Shown: piece by piece, positions 53,444 to 63,154 of the stretch
Layout: the number at the start of each line of letters is the position of its first letter
Position numbering within the stretch: position 1 is the stretch's first letter
Assembly (NCBI GenBank): GCA_046260155.1
Contig: JBJYXV010000042.1
Coordinates: forward strand, 62,001-126,000
From: PFL25 sp046260155
GTDB taxonomy: Bacteria; Chloroflexota; Anaerolineae; Anaerolineales; UBA4823
Reading direction: 5' to 3'
DNA: 64,000 nt
Notes under the pieces: model-generated
Databases searched by the model: none
The model's input: the letters and a program-made list of their open reading frames with translations, nothing else
Told to the model about the DNA's origin: nothing
Translations under genes and position numbers: made by a program

Positions 53444-54259
53444 CTAATTCTGCTGCCAGACCGAATCCGGACGCGCCATTTCAGAGACGATATCAAACGA
53501 GGAAATCACGCCCAGCGGTAGTGAATCGGCATGCCTAGGGTCAATAACCAGGATGCGGTGGTGATGGTTATCGATCATCATCTGGGCAGCTTCCTGGAGG
53601 CTGGCATCCATTTCGATCAACAAGGGCTTGTGCATCACTTCTGTAACCAGGACAGAATCCGGGATACGCTCCAGATCGCTGTAAGTAAGCAAGTCTAAGC
53701 CACTAAATACACCTAACGGTGTCCCATGGGCATCAACAATGACAACTGAACGCCATCCGGATTCCGTCATCGCCCGCGCAGCTGCCGTGACAGATGTTTG
53801 ATCCCTGCATACCAGGTATGCATCTGACATTACATCACTGACATATTCTCGCCGCAGAGTTGTTTTTGACGCCAGGTCCGATAGGAAATCTGAGACGGAT
53901 ATAACACCCACAGGTTGTTGATTCTCTACCACCAGAAGACGACGTATGCCGTCCTGCATCATGCGTTTGGCAGCTTCACTGGCAGGTGTATCAGCATCAA
54001 TCATTTCAACCGGTGAAGACATTAATTCCTTGGTAGTCATGGTTCGCAATACTGCCAAACTCTCCGGGTCCCCAGATAGCCATTCCCCAGCCATCACGTC
54101 AAAATCAGTGATCACTCCAATGGGAAGCTGCTCATCATTGAATATGAAAAGGCTGTGGACGTGGTGTTCGGCTAAAAGCCGCGCAACCTGACCTAAAGAA
54201 TAATCCGGATCACACCTGACGACCCCCTTATGCATCAAATCTCGCACCAAAATGGTCAC
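53444..54259 (-). CDS. Four-CBS-domain protein
   Basis: 271 residues. GTG start with AGGAGGTGA five bases upstream, an unusually strong site. Two CBS pairs: MHKGVVRCDPDYSLGQVARLL...GVITDFDVMAGE and MSSPVEMIDADTPASEAAKRM...GVISVSDFLSD in the first, VMSDAYLVCRDQTSVTAAARAM...VFSGLDLLTYSD and VMHKPLLIEMDASLQEAAQMM...GVISSFDIVSE in the second. CBS pairs bind AMP, ATP or S-adenosylmethionine. As first gene of the amine operon it may regulate one of its enzymes by adenylate level (inference). Confidence 0.92.
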   Translation of the reverse strand: MTILVRDLMHKGVVRCDPDYSLGQVARLLAEHHVHSLFIFNDEQLPIGVITDFDVMAGEWLSGDPESLAVLRTMTTKELMSSPVEMIDADTPASEAAKRMMQDGIRRLLVVENQQPVGVISVSDFLSDLASKTTLRREYVSDVMSDAYLVCRDQTSVTAAARAMTESGWRSVVIVDAHGTPLGVFSGLDLLTYSDLERIPDSVLVTEVMHKPLLIEMDASLQEAAQMMIDNHHHRILVIDPRHADSLPLGVISSFDIVSEMARPDSVWQQN

Positions 54260-54294
54260 TGACTCACCTCCTGCTCGTGATTGGTAATTTTTTC

Positions 54295-54318
54295 AAAAAA
54301 ATGCTCTGATCATCAGAT
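54295..54318 (-). terminator. Weak terminator after the nucleotidyltransferase-like gene
   Basis: On the minus strand a 5-bp stem TCTGA / TCAGA with a 3-base loop is followed by GCATTTTTTT. It separates this gene from the CBS operon. Confidence 0.45.
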
Positions 54319-54347
54319 CCTAGCAATAAGAGAACTGCAATCAGCGA

Positions 54348-55139
54348 TCAGCTGACCTCATCCACATCCTTGTACCACTTGACTCGATCACCTACCCTTG
54401 AACGCAGTTTCCATCCCCGAGATTTCGGTTCAGCTTCTATCCGCCCAAGTGCGGCGTTAACCTGGGTCACCACAAGCGCCTGTTCTTCATCACTGAGCTG
54501 TGAATAATGGCCAGCCATTTGTTTGACTTTGTCCAGATTCATCGTCGTTGTGCGCCATAGACCCCAATCCCTGGAAAGCAGTTGTGAAATGCGCTCAATA
54601 TTGATCTCCCCATCATCCTGATCACCAAGTGGGTGCTCGAGCAGGAGCATGATCGTATCGATGATATCTTTTTCATTAATCTGATAAATCTGCATCTTTT
54701 CTAAGAGCAGCTCGGCCAGTGGTATGGTGGGATTATCTACTTCCAGGCGGTCATTCCAGCTGATCACGTGGGAAAAATCCAATTTATCGTAAAAGACATC
54801 CACGTGCAGAGTCCCTTTTCTCTGGTGAAAGATGGCCCGATCTCCTTCGCTGACAATGAAGACTTCCCTTATTTCCTCGTAACCCAGATTCTCCATCATA
54901 TTTCTGACATCTCTTGCCTGTTTCCCATAACCGGCAAAATCGATATCTGTATATGCGCGCCCCATCGCAGCCTGCAAGTATCCATATTTGGGGCAATGCA
55001 TCTGGAAGGCGAGCGAACCGATCACCCGAAGAGTGACATCATATTCTTCACTTTCTTCCAAGATACGCTGGAGTTCGGTTTCAAACTTCTCGCGCTCCTC
55101 TTGATTTTGCTCTCCCATACCAATTGAGCCGTTAGACAT
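54348..55139 (-). CDS. Nucleotidyltransferase-fold protein
   Basis: 263 residues from the ATG at 55139, six bases after AGGAG. The region VIGSLAFQMHCP...AYTDIDFAGYGKQA has the G-S followed by the D-x-D pair of nucleotidyltransferases, and GTLHVDVFYDKLDFSH could supply the third acidic residue. Later parts are helical (PLAELLLEKMQIYQINEKDIIDTIMLLLEH). This resembles the minimal nucleotidyltransferase family linked to small-molecule or toxin modification. No clear partner is next to it; its target is unknown. Confidence 0.75.
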   Translation of the reverse strand: MSNGSIGMGEQNQEEREKFETELQRILEESEEYDVTLRVIGSLAFQMHCPKYGYLQAAMGRAYTDIDFAGYGKQARDVRNMMENLGYEEIREVFIVSEGDRAIFHQRKGTLHVDVFYDKLDFSHVISWNDRLEVDNPTIPLAELLLEKMQIYQINEKDIIDTIMLLLEHPLGDQDDGEINIERISQLLSRDWGLWRTTTMNLDKVKQMAGHYSQLSDEEQALVVTQVNAALGRIEAEPKSRGWKLRSRVGDRVKWYKDVDEVS

Positions 55140-55316
55140 GTGCAACTCCTAGATGGTCATTTATTTGCGAGACGCAAACAGGCAAATCGGATTCATCATC
55201 CGATAGTATCTGAGTAGGTTATTTAATTTAGCTGGAAATCCCGTAAATCTTTTCGGAACTGATTATAAATTAGAAAGTCAAATCATGCAAATTATTGCAA
55301 AACATTTCAATTCTCG

Positions 55317-56420
55317 TCAGCCCGGATCTTTGGTAAAAGTTTCAAGCATCAGTGATTGGCCGGAGGTTGAAAACCAGCGCGCGAAATTCACATTGTGCTG
55401 GAGATACATCAGGTACTCATCTACATCCACAGATTTGGCATAAAAATCTACCACCAGCCAATTCAATACATAAAGGTTACCCAAATTGACCATCACTGGC
55501 AGCAGCCCAAGCTCCTGGGGATTCAATGGTTCCAATCCGGTAAGGCGTGCTGCGGTCCGCTGGTATTTATCCAGGAATTGCCCCGCCTCGCCGCACCGCA
55601 GAATTCCATCCTGCTGTGCTTCCCAAGAGGTGAAAAAATACCATATCCCCAGGCCAATATCAAAACAACGCAAATCGATTTTTGACCAATCAAAATCAAA
55701 TAACGCCACGATTTCTTCACCGCTAAATTTTAAGTTGCCGGGATGAAAATCACCGTGGACTACGAGCTGGGGTAATTCTGTAAGTGTGGTTTGAGAAAAG
55801 ATCTGTTGCATTTGCAAACAATTACACAAGAACAACCCTAAATTTTCCTGCAAATGCGCGTCAAATTTGGAATTTTTCGAACGTTTTATGCAATTCTCCA
55901 GGAAATTAATCAGGACGGGAATCAGTTCAATTATTTTCGGATCATTTCGCTGCCCCGGTGGGGTGAAACCGTTAACTGCCTGGTGATAATTTGCAAGGAG
56001 TGCCGCTGAATTACCCACCTCCTTCGAGGAGCAGTGAGGATCAATCCAGGTATATTTATCATCACCTGGTAAGAATTCGAAAATCGTGTAATAAGCAATC
56101 TGCCCAGGCATATCAGGAGCTGGAAGTGATAAGTAAGTTTCCCCATCTTTCGTGTTGAAAATACTCGCCACCAGGTTGAAATCTTGCCTCAGCAGATGGT
56201 TAATCAAGCCGTGTTCAAACCGAATTTCATCCGCCTGGATACCAGATTTATAGCGCCGCAGAAAATATTTTTTCTGATCACCCCCCTTGAATACCTCGAT
56301 GGCATAACTTGTATTGAGATAACCACGATCGTTTCGATCCAATCCGACCAAAGTTCCAAGATCATAATGTTTCAAGACCTCGCCGATCTCACCAGCAGCG
56401 GTGTTTTGATCTGGATTCAC
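55317..56420 (-). CDS. Homoserine-kinase/APH-type phosphotransferase
   Basis: 367 residues, GTG start. Kinase-like motifs: YFLRRYKSGIQADEIRFEHGLINHLL (ATP Lys and Glu region), LVVHGDFHPGNLKFSG (catalytic loop HGDFHPGN) and VALFDFDWSKIDLRCFDIGLG (metal Asp). This is the thiH/homoserine-kinase-II-like APH fold. It is divergent from the DeoR regulator and belongs to the same amine-related neighbourhood, being the third kinase of this fold within 10 kb. Confidence 0.85.
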   Translation of the reverse strand: MNPDQNTAAGEIGEVLKHYDLGTLVGLDRNDRGYLNTSYAIEVFKGGDQKKYFLRRYKSGIQADEIRFEHGLINHLLRQDFNLVASIFNTKDGETYLSLPAPDMPGQIAYYTIFEFLPGDDKYTWIDPHCSSKEVGNSAALLANYHQAVNGFTPPGQRNDPKIIELIPVLINFLENCIKRSKNSKFDAHLQENLGLFLCNCLQMQQIFSQTTLTELPQLVVHGDFHPGNLKFSGEEIVALFDFDWSKIDLRCFDIGLGIWYFFTSWEAQQDGILRCGEAGQFLDKYQRTAARLTGLEPLNPQELGLLPVMVNLGNLYVLNWLVVDFYAKSVDVDEYLMYLQHNVNFARWFSTSGQSLMLETFTKDPG

Positions 56421-56539
56421 AGCGGTTCACCAATAGAGAGTGCTAATTTTCAGTCGTCGTTTAGCAGACAAAAGTTGATTTATCGAATGCAGAAACCTTC
56501 ACAAATGCCTTCCTAATGGAGAAAATTATACATGAATTG

Positions 56540-56576
56540 GCAAAAACTTGCAAATTTGGTCAGTTTTCGCTATAAT
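56540..56576 (+). promoter_or_regulatory. Promoter and dyad upstream of the DeoR gene
   Basis: TTGCAA (56548), 17 bases, TATAAT (56571). An inverted repeat GCAAAAAC (56540) / GTTTTCGC (56563) overlaps it, with one mismatch, and could be a DeoR-type operator. The leader to the DeoR start is about 205 bases with no gene or other clear structure. Confidence 0.65.
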
Positions 56577-56786
56577 AAACCAGCCAAGTGGACAAAATCC
56601 GTCAATTACAAGTTTTATGATAAATATTAGCCTTTTGGAATTGCAACTGCTGAACTACTAGACATGCGATTCGATCTACCGATGATCGTTCGCAATAATG
56701 TGAAGAATCGTAAGTTCATCGTTCATTTATTGCTATCAGTCTCTGCTTACCTGGAATCCAAGCAGTAAGGATGGCAAATTCGCTGG

Positions 56787-57647
56787 TTGCGGTTGGAGAT
56801 TACCCATGAGGCTTTGGTATTGAGCAAACAACTGATCCCTGCCCAACGTCGTGAATGGATCCAAGAGTTCCTGGCTGAGCACAAGATTGCCCCAAGTGCT
56901 GAATTAAGCAGCATGCTGGGAGTGTCCGAGGCTACAGTGCGCAGAGATTTGGAGTGGATGGAAAACGAAGGAATCTTGTTTCGCACACATGGTGGTGCGA
57001 TCCTTTCCCAACATCTTCAGCAAGAACCAGAATATAAACAACGCGCGGCGCGGCAGGTCGAGGAAAAACACGCTATCGGGCGTCTGGCAGCTTCCTTGGT
57101 GGAGGAAGGCAATATAATTTTTGCCAACAGCGGTTCGACAACCACCCAGTTGATCCGCCAGATTCCAGCCAATATGAATATCACGGTGGTGACCAATAAC
57201 CTGAATGCTGCGGTCGAAACCGGCGAGACTGGTCTGGAAATTATCATTATCGGGGGCGAATTTCAACCGACTTCAATCTCAGTTGCAGGACGATTCGCGA
57301 TCAACAATCTGAATCAAATTTACGCTGACAAAACCTTCCTGGGCGTGGATGGCATCACCATTCGTCACGGGTACACCGTACCATCAAATGCCGAAGCGGA
57401 AGTAATGCGCCTGATGATCGAACGCACAAACGGACCGAAGTTCGTTGTTTCTGATCATACAAAATGGGGTACGGTTTCTAATTTCGAAGTCGCGCAAATC
57501 GACGAAATCCATACGCTGATCACAGATGATAAATTCAACGAAATTTCGATCGACTCGCTCAAGAAGAAGAATCTAGAAGTGCGAATCGCAGACAAAAATA
57601 CCCCCGAGAGTCAAAACCGGATGGTAAATGATACATTGAGAAGGTAA
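56787..57647 (+). CDS. DeoR-family transcriptional regulator
   Basis: 286 residues as drawn; the exact start is uncertain because only TTG codons are available (56787, 56814, 56820 region) and no strong binding site is seen. HTH: RREWIQEFLAEHKIAPSAELSSMLGVSEATVRRDLEWMENEGILFRTHGGAI, the standard DeoR signature. The C-terminal sugar-phosphate-isomerase-like domain has NSGSTTTQLIRQIP, VVTNNLNAAVE and KTFLGVDGIT. DeoR proteins usually sense phosphorylated metabolites, which fits the kinases nearby. It likely controls the plus-strand cluster and perhaps the divergent kinase. Confidence 0.9.
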   Translation: MRLEITHEALVLSKQLIPAQRREWIQEFLAEHKIAPSAELSSMLGVSEATVRRDLEWMENEGILFRTHGGAILSQHLQQEPEYKQRAARQVEEKHAIGRLAASLVEEGNIIFANSGSTTTQLIRQIPANMNITVVTNNLNAAVETGETGLEIIIIGGEFQPTSISVAGRFAINNLNQIYADKTFLGVDGITIRHGYTVPSNAEAEVMRLMIERTNGPKFVVSDHTKWGTVSNFEVAQIDEIHTLITDDKFNEISIDSLKKKNLEVRIADKNTPESQNRMVNDTLRR

Positions 57648-57665
57648 TTAATTGGAGGTAAATCA

Positions 57666-58661
57666 ATGTCACTATTCTCTAGAAAATCAAAAAATAAACC
57701 CACCCGTCTTTTCTACGCCACAGATGTGCATGGCTCTGAACGAACCTATAAGAAATTTTTGAATGCTGGAAAATTCTATGAAACGAATGTGCTCGTGATG
57801 GGCGGTGATATTACAGGCAAAATGCTGATCCCGATCATCGAGCAGGGAAATAAGAATTACCGGGCAACCCTGCAGGGTGAGGTGGAGCAGATTACAACCC
57901 AGGATGAATTAGACAAGCTCCAGGAAAGGCTGAGAACATTGGGCTTTTATTACAAGGTCATGCAGGAGGACGAATTCAAGGCTTACCAAAAAGACGAGGC
58001 TGCAGTCGAGGAACTGTTCCACGAGGAAGCCCGAAAACGCCTGGTGGATTGGATTGAGCTCGCCGATACCCGCCTGGCTGGTACCGGCATCAAGTGTTTC
58101 GTCACTGGTGGAAACGATGATGACCCTGAAGTTCTCTCGGTGATGAAGCAGCAAAAGGCGGATTCATTCGTCGCATGTGAGGGTGAATCGGTCATGATTG
58201 ACGATTTTCATGCCATGATCAGTGTTGGTTTCAGCACATACACTCCCTGGAATACCCCCCGTGAAGTAAGCGATGAAGAACTCGGAGAAATGATCGAAGA
58301 GATGGTTGCTAAAGTATCCGAACCAGCCAAGAGCATCTTTAATTTTCATGATCCGCCGAACGATTCAACCTTGGATACTTGCCCCAAGCTGAACTGGGAC
58401 ACCGATCCACCAACGCCCATCGTGGAAGCAGGACAGATCGTGATGCATGGCGCGGGAAGCAAATCTGTACGCAGGGCGATCGAAAAGTACCAACCACTAC
58501 TTGGCTTGCACGGGCATATCCATGAATCCCAATCGGTTGCAAAAATCGGGAAAACCACCTGTATTAATCCAGGCAGCGAATACGGGGAAGGAGTCTTGCG
58601 CGGTTGTATCGTAATCCTGGGAGATGGAAAAATTGAAGGCTACCAGATGACACGTGGATAG
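57666..58661 (+). CDS. Calcineurin-like metallophosphoesterase
   Basis: 331 residues; GGAGGT before ATG, 18 bases after the DeoR gene. Metal-binding motifs in order: FYATDVHGSERTYKKF (D-x-H), VMGGDITGKML (GD), VTGGNDDDPE (GN-D), FNFHDPP (H) and LLGLHGHIHES (GH-x-H). An inserted helical segment lies at residues ~70-125. It cleaves a phosphoester in the cytoplasm; likely removes phosphate from an intermediate of this pathway. Confidence 0.9.
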   Translation: MSLFSRKSKNKPTRLFYATDVHGSERTYKKFLNAGKFYETNVLVMGGDITGKMLIPIIEQGNKNYRATLQGEVEQITTQDELDKLQERLRTLGFYYKVMQEDEFKAYQKDEAAVEELFHEEARKRLVDWIELADTRLAGTGIKCFVTGGNDDDPEVLSVMKQQKADSFVACEGESVMIDDFHAMISVGFSTYTPWNTPREVSDEELGEMIEEMVAKVSEPAKSIFNFHDPPNDSTLDTCPKLNWDTDPPTPIVEAGQIVMHGAGSKSVRRAIEKYQPLLGLHGHIHESQSVAKIGKTTCINPGSEYGEGVLRGCIVILGDGKIEGYQMTRG

Positions 58662-58852
58662 AAAATCAAGTCAATCACCCACAACTAAACTGGTCCTAAT
58701 GGTGTTAGTTAAAGAAGCGAAAGGAGGTGCAACCAGCGATCAAACTGAATAGAGACATCTCGACATTATCTCTTTTCCATCCACCTGCTTCCATAAGATA
58801 CAGGAACCAACTGTATACAAGGTAAGCACCAGCGCCATAAAGGAGAATGAAA

Positions 58853-60487
58853 ATGACTGTTTCATCCGAAGCTGCTAAGCCCGAGGTCTTTACACGAAAA
58901 GCTTCTGGCTTGGTACGCGTAATGTCCCCCTTATCAGCATTCATTTACAACGTGTTGACCATGGGATTGATCTTCCCATGGACCTATCTCTGGGCTCCCG
59001 GTGCTCTACCGGGAGGCAAGCTGGTGTGGGGAATTCTACTGGCTATGGTGATCGAGATCCCGATCGCATTCGTCTATGTCTGGCTCTCCACCGCGCTCCC
59101 CCGCTCTGGTGGGGATTACGTGTTCCAATCGCGCGTATTTGGTGGTGGTATCGCCTTCACTGTCGTGATGTCCGGCTATGTAATCTGGATTCTACAGTGG
59201 GTAGCGCTATCCGGATGGCTCCTATCATACCTGGGGTTTGCACCCTTATTCCTAGGTCTGGGTGCCACGACCGGAAATGCTACCCTGGCGGATATCGGTA
59301 TCTGGTTCACGACATCCTGGGGTATTGTCATCACCAGCATCTTGAATGCTTTCATCGCCCTGTTGATCCTGGCAACTGGATTCAAAAATTACGTCCGCCT
59401 GCAGACTGTGATGATAGTTGCCACTCTGATCGCCTTCGCCACCATGCTGATCGTGCTTCTGACTTCATCACCTCTCGCTTCAGCCCTAAAGCTGGATGAG
59501 TTCGCCATGGCAATCAGTGGGGTGCCAAACTTTGTACAAACCGCCATCGATGCTACGGTTGCAGCAGGGATCGACCTGACACCGCCTTTCAGCCTTTTGG
59601 CTACCATCCTGGTCGCCCCTATCGCCTGGACTTCGCTGCAATGGGCTACCTACAGTGCCCAACAAAATGGTGAGATCAAGGATGCCCGCTCCTTCAAGAG
59701 CCAATCCTTCATCATCGTTGGATCGCTGATCTTCACCGGCTTGCTGCTGGCCTTCCTGGCATATGCCCTTGAAAGTGCGGTCGGCGATCAATTCCTTTAC
59801 GTCGCTGGCGCAGGATATTGGTCAGGATTACCGGAAGCCACCATCTCCGGTTTCTGGCTGTGGCCGAACATCATTGCCGTGGCGCTGACTGCCAGCCCGA
59901 TCGTCGTGCTGCTGATTGGTGTGGGTTATATCCTCAATTCCCACCAGATCGTGCACAACTGCTACATCGGCATGACCCGCGTTATGGTCGCCATGAGCCT
60001 CGACCGCCTGCTGCCTGAATGGGTCAGTGAAGTCAATGAACGCTACCATACACCGGTAAATGCACACATCGCTTACTTCGTAGCCAGCATCCCGGTGATC
60101 CTGGTATACAACCTGTGGGGCCAATGGGCCGCCTTAACTCTGGGGGTCACCTTTGCCTGTGGATATGTCTTCGTGATCACCTGTCTGGCAGGAGCTCTGC
60201 TTCCTTTCCGGGCGAAAGAGGTTTACGAAGCCTCACCCGGCGCCAAGTATAAAATCGGGAGCATCCCTGTGGTCACCATCCTGGGCTTGATCGGCTTCGT
60301 GTTCGGTGCGATTATGGTCATGCTCTTCATGTTGTACCCAGAATTGGGTCTGACCAGTGGCCTTGCTTACACGGTGGTTGCCGGGGTGTTAATCGTCTCT
60401 GCTGTGTGGTATTTCCTGGCCAAAGCTGCCCAGAGACGGCGCGGTATCAATGTCGATTATGCATTCAAGGAGATACCCCCCGAATAG
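58853..60487 (+). CDS. APC-family amino acid/amine permease
   Basis: 544 residues from the ATG at 58853, with AAGGAG seven bases upstream; the ATG at 58847 is too close to that site. About twelve membrane segments. The first has SPLSAFIYNVLTMGLIFPWTYLWAPGALPGGKL, and the APC-like motif LPRSGGDYVFQSRVFGG follows segment 2. It probably imports the amine or amino acid used by the neighbouring FAD/GcvT enzyme. Confidence 0.9.
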   Translation: MTVSSEAAKPEVFTRKASGLVRVMSPLSAFIYNVLTMGLIFPWTYLWAPGALPGGKLVWGILLAMVIEIPIAFVYVWLSTALPRSGGDYVFQSRVFGGGIAFTVVMSGYVIWILQWVALSGWLLSYLGFAPLFLGLGATTGNATLADIGIWFTTSWGIVITSILNAFIALLILATGFKNYVRLQTVMIVATLIAFATMLIVLLTSSPLASALKLDEFAMAISGVPNFVQTAIDATVAAGIDLTPPFSLLATILVAPIAWTSLQWATYSAQQNGEIKDARSFKSQSFIIVGSLIFTGLLLAFLAYALESAVGDQFLYVAGAGYWSGLPEATISGFWLWPNIIAVALTASPIVVLLIGVGYILNSHQIVHNCYIGMTRVMVAMSLDRLLPEWVSEVNERYHTPVNAHIAYFVASIPVILVYNLWGQWAALTLGVTFACGYVFVITCLAGALLPFRAKEVYEASPGAKYKIGSIPVVTILGLIGFVFGAIMVMLFMLYPELGLTSGLAYTVVAGVLIVSAVWYFLAKAAQRRRGINVDYAFKEIPPE

Positions 60488-60575
60488 GCTGGTCAATTAT
60501 GGCGCCACATTCCAGCGTGGAGTGCTGTACTTTGATTTTTCCCCGATTATCCGGGAAAAATGAATAAATTAAATC

Positions 60576-60620
60576 TGATGGTGAGGAGATGTTACACTTT
60601 CCTCACCATCAGCAATTTTT
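60576..60620 (+). terminator. Strong terminator between permease and second FAD/GcvT gene
   Basis: 12-bp perfect stem TGATGGTGAGGA / TCCTCACCATCA, 12-base loop, then GCAATTTTT. It ends the permease transcript 65 bases before the next gene, or acts as an attenuator. Confidence 0.85.
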
Positions 60621-60685
60621 ATCAGCAGTATCCGGTATTATTGAGTCCGTATCATCGAAATCCGATCTAATAAGGAGAGCTACCT

Positions 60686-63112
60686 ATGAAAGACCAGGCC
60701 AAAATCGTGATCATCGGCGGTGGAATTTACGGGGTGAACATCGCCTATCATTTAGCGAAAGCAGGATGGACTGACGTGCTCCTGCTGGAAAAGCAGGACA
60801 TCTCCAGCGGTGCAACCGCACATGCGGCAGGACTAGTCACCCAATTCGCAACTTCGGAAACCCTGATGCAATTTCGCAAGTACAGCATCGAACTTTACAG
60901 TGAATTGGGTCTTTTCAACCATGTCGGCAGCATTCGTGTGGCCTCGAGCCCTGAACAGTTTCAGGAACTGCAGCGCAGTGTTAGCCGGGCAAAGGGGATC
61001 GGCATGGAGGTGGAGATAATCTCTGCTTCTGAAGCGATTGATATTATGCCCCAGTTATCGGATAAAGAACTCTATGGAGCAATTTACCTGCCCCGTGATG
61101 GTCACCTTGACCCATATACCACGACCACAAGTATGGCGCAGTTGGTGCGAGAGATGGGAGCAAGCATATCGACAAGTACGCTTGTTACCGGACTGGAAAT
61201 ATCTCCGAGGGGGGAGATCAAGCGTGTATTGACCAATAAAGGCGCGATCACCACTGAATTAGTCATTATCGCCGCCGGGATCTGGTCACCACGCGTGGCT
61301 GCTTTGGCTGGCGTCCCGCTGCCTTCCAGCGCCATTGACCATCAGCATATCGCCCTCAAGGCTGTACCTGGCAACGAATTCCCACACAGCACCCCTTGCC
61401 TGCGTGATCCGGATAACCTGGTATACATGCGAGAAGAAGCCGGTGGGCTGGTGATCGGAGGTTACGAGCCAAATCCAAAAGCCCGCTGGTTGGATGGGGT
61501 TCCCTGGGATCATGATGGCAGCTCGCTTCCCCCTGATTTTGACCGATTCGAACAGCTGATGGATGGTGCCATTCGTCGCCTGCCATTCCTAGATCAGGCA
61601 GAAATCATCTCATTAACCTGCCATCCCGGCGCATACTCCCCGGACTGTCAACCGATTGTTGGCCCGGTACCAGAAATCCGCGGGTTGTGGACATGTGCTG
61701 GCGTTTCATTGAATGGATTTGGTGGTGCTGGTGGCCTTGGACAGCTGCTCGCTGAGTGGATCATTGAAGGGGAACCGAGCAGGGATATCTACAGCTTCCG
61801 GTCGTCCCGCTTTGGAGATTATTATTCCCACCCAGCTTACACAATCGAACGCACTCGGGAATGTGTCAAGTACTACTACCGCTTACGATTCCCCAATGAC
61901 GAATACGAATGGGCCCGCCCCTACCGGATGAGTGCCCTCCATACCCGCCTTCAGGACCTGGGGGCTGTATTTGGTGAAAAATTCGGCTGGGAACGCGTGC
62001 TCTATATACAGCCGGGAAAAGCCTGGCGCCTGGCAGGTGAAGATCAACGCAAATGGGGTTGGAAGAAACCACCCTATTTCGAGCGACTGCGACAAGAGCA
62101 TGAGGCAACCCGTGAACGCGTTTGCTTATATGATTTAAGTTCGTTCGGTAAAATCGACGTCAGAGGCCCAGGTGCTTTACCCCTCTTGCAGCGGGTTACT
62201 GATAACAACATGAACCAACCACCAGGCAGTGCGATTTACACCCAATTTCTGAATTCCAAGGGTGGCATTGAGTCCGATCTCACGATTACCCGGCTGGAGG
62301 ATGATTATTTCCGGGTCATCACTGGTTCTGGTTTTATCGCCAATGACCTGGGTTGGTTGCGCATGCACACCGAGATGGACGACCCACCGGTTGAGATCAC
62401 GGACGTGACTATGGATTGGTCCTGCATTGCTTTATGGGGTCCTATGGCTCGCAAGGTACTTGAAAAAATCACCCCGCAGGATGTAAGCAATGCTGCTTTT
62501 CCATACCTGACAGCAGCTACGATCAGTATTCGTGGCTTTGAGGTGCTCGCTCAGCGGGTCAGTTATGTTGGCGAATTGGGTTGGGAATTGTATGTCAACC
62601 CAGACCGGTCGGTTCAAGTTTGGGATGCCATCATCGAAGCTGGTGAAGAATTTGGGATTGAAGTTGGAGGTTACAAAGTCCTTGATTCACTACGCCTGGA
62701 AAAAGGATACAAATATTTCACTGCGGATGTTACCCCCATGGAGAATCCATTCAGCGCCGGGTTGGGCTTCTGCGTCAAATTGGACAAAGGCGAATTTATC
62801 GGTCGCCAGGCGCTGCTGCAGATCAAGGAAGACGGAATAACGAAGAAATTGTGCACCTTCATCCTGGAGGGTGAGGATTTCCTGCCCATCTATGGCGGGG
62901 AGGCAATCTACCTGGATGGGAAAGTCGTTTCGCGTGTGCGGAGTGGTGGCTTTGGTTATACAGTAAATCGTAATATCATCTATGCCTACCTGCCGCTAGA
63001 AAACTCAGAGGCTGGTGCCAGATTTGAAGTCGATGTCTTTGAGAAGCGAGTCACTGCTGAAGTTACAGCTGCTGTGCTTGTCGATCCGAAAGGAGAACGA
63101 CTGCGCGCTTAA
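60686..63112 (+). CDS. Dimethylglycine/sarcosine-dehydrogenase-like FAD/GcvT fusion (copy 2)
   Basis: 808 residues; AAGGAG before ATG. Same architecture as the gene at 50017: FAD motif IVIIGGGIYGVNIAYHL, SSGATAHAAGLVTQF with the flavinylation-type His, a middle linker, and a C-terminal GcvT domain with GYKYFTADVTPMENPFSAGLGFCVKLDKGEFIGRQ and GGFGYTVNRNIIYAYLP. Differences around the flavin site (TAHAAG instead of TWHSAG) suggest a related but different substrate. It is followed 42 bases later by a kinase gene, repeating the order of the minus-strand module. Confidence 0.9.
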   Translation: MKDQAKIVIIGGGIYGVNIAYHLAKAGWTDVLLLEKQDISSGATAHAAGLVTQFATSETLMQFRKYSIELYSELGLFNHVGSIRVASSPEQFQELQRSVSRAKGIGMEVEIISASEAIDIMPQLSDKELYGAIYLPRDGHLDPYTTTTSMAQLVREMGASISTSTLVTGLEISPRGEIKRVLTNKGAITTELVIIAAGIWSPRVAALAGVPLPSSAIDHQHIALKAVPGNEFPHSTPCLRDPDNLVYMREEAGGLVIGGYEPNPKARWLDGVPWDHDGSSLPPDFDRFEQLMDGAIRRLPFLDQAEIISLTCHPGAYSPDCQPIVGPVPEIRGLWTCAGVSLNGFGGAGGLGQLLAEWIIEGEPSRDIYSFRSSRFGDYYSHPAYTIERTRECVKYYYRLRFPNDEYEWARPYRMSALHTRLQDLGAVFGEKFGWERVLYIQPGKAWRLAGEDQRKWGWKKPPYFERLRQEHEATRERVCLYDLSSFGKIDVRGPGALPLLQRVTDNNMNQPPGSAIYTQFLNSKGGIESDLTITRLEDDYFRVITGSGFIANDLGWLRMHTEMDDPPVEITDVTMDWSCIALWGPMARKVLEKITPQDVSNAAFPYLTAATISIRGFEVLAQRVSYVGELGWELYVNPDRSVQVWDAIIEAGEEFGIEVGGYKVLDSLRLEKGYKYFTADVTPMENPFSAGLGFCVKLDKGEFIGRQALLQIKEDGITKKLCTFILEGEDFLPIYGGEAIYLDGKVVSRVRSGGFGYTVNRNIIYAYLPLENSEAGARFEVDVFEKRVTAEVTAAVLVDPKGERLRA

Positions 63113-63154
63113 CCGCGTGATACCAAAAATAAACGATCATCCCTGGAGAGATTA

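Noticed and set aside
58718..58740. AAAGGAGGTG..CCAGC resembles the complement of the 16S rRNA 3' end, suggesting an rRNA fragment.
   Set aside because: Only the Shine-Dalgarno-like core and a few bases match and similarity stops at once; it is most simply a strong ribosome-binding-like sequence without a clear gene.
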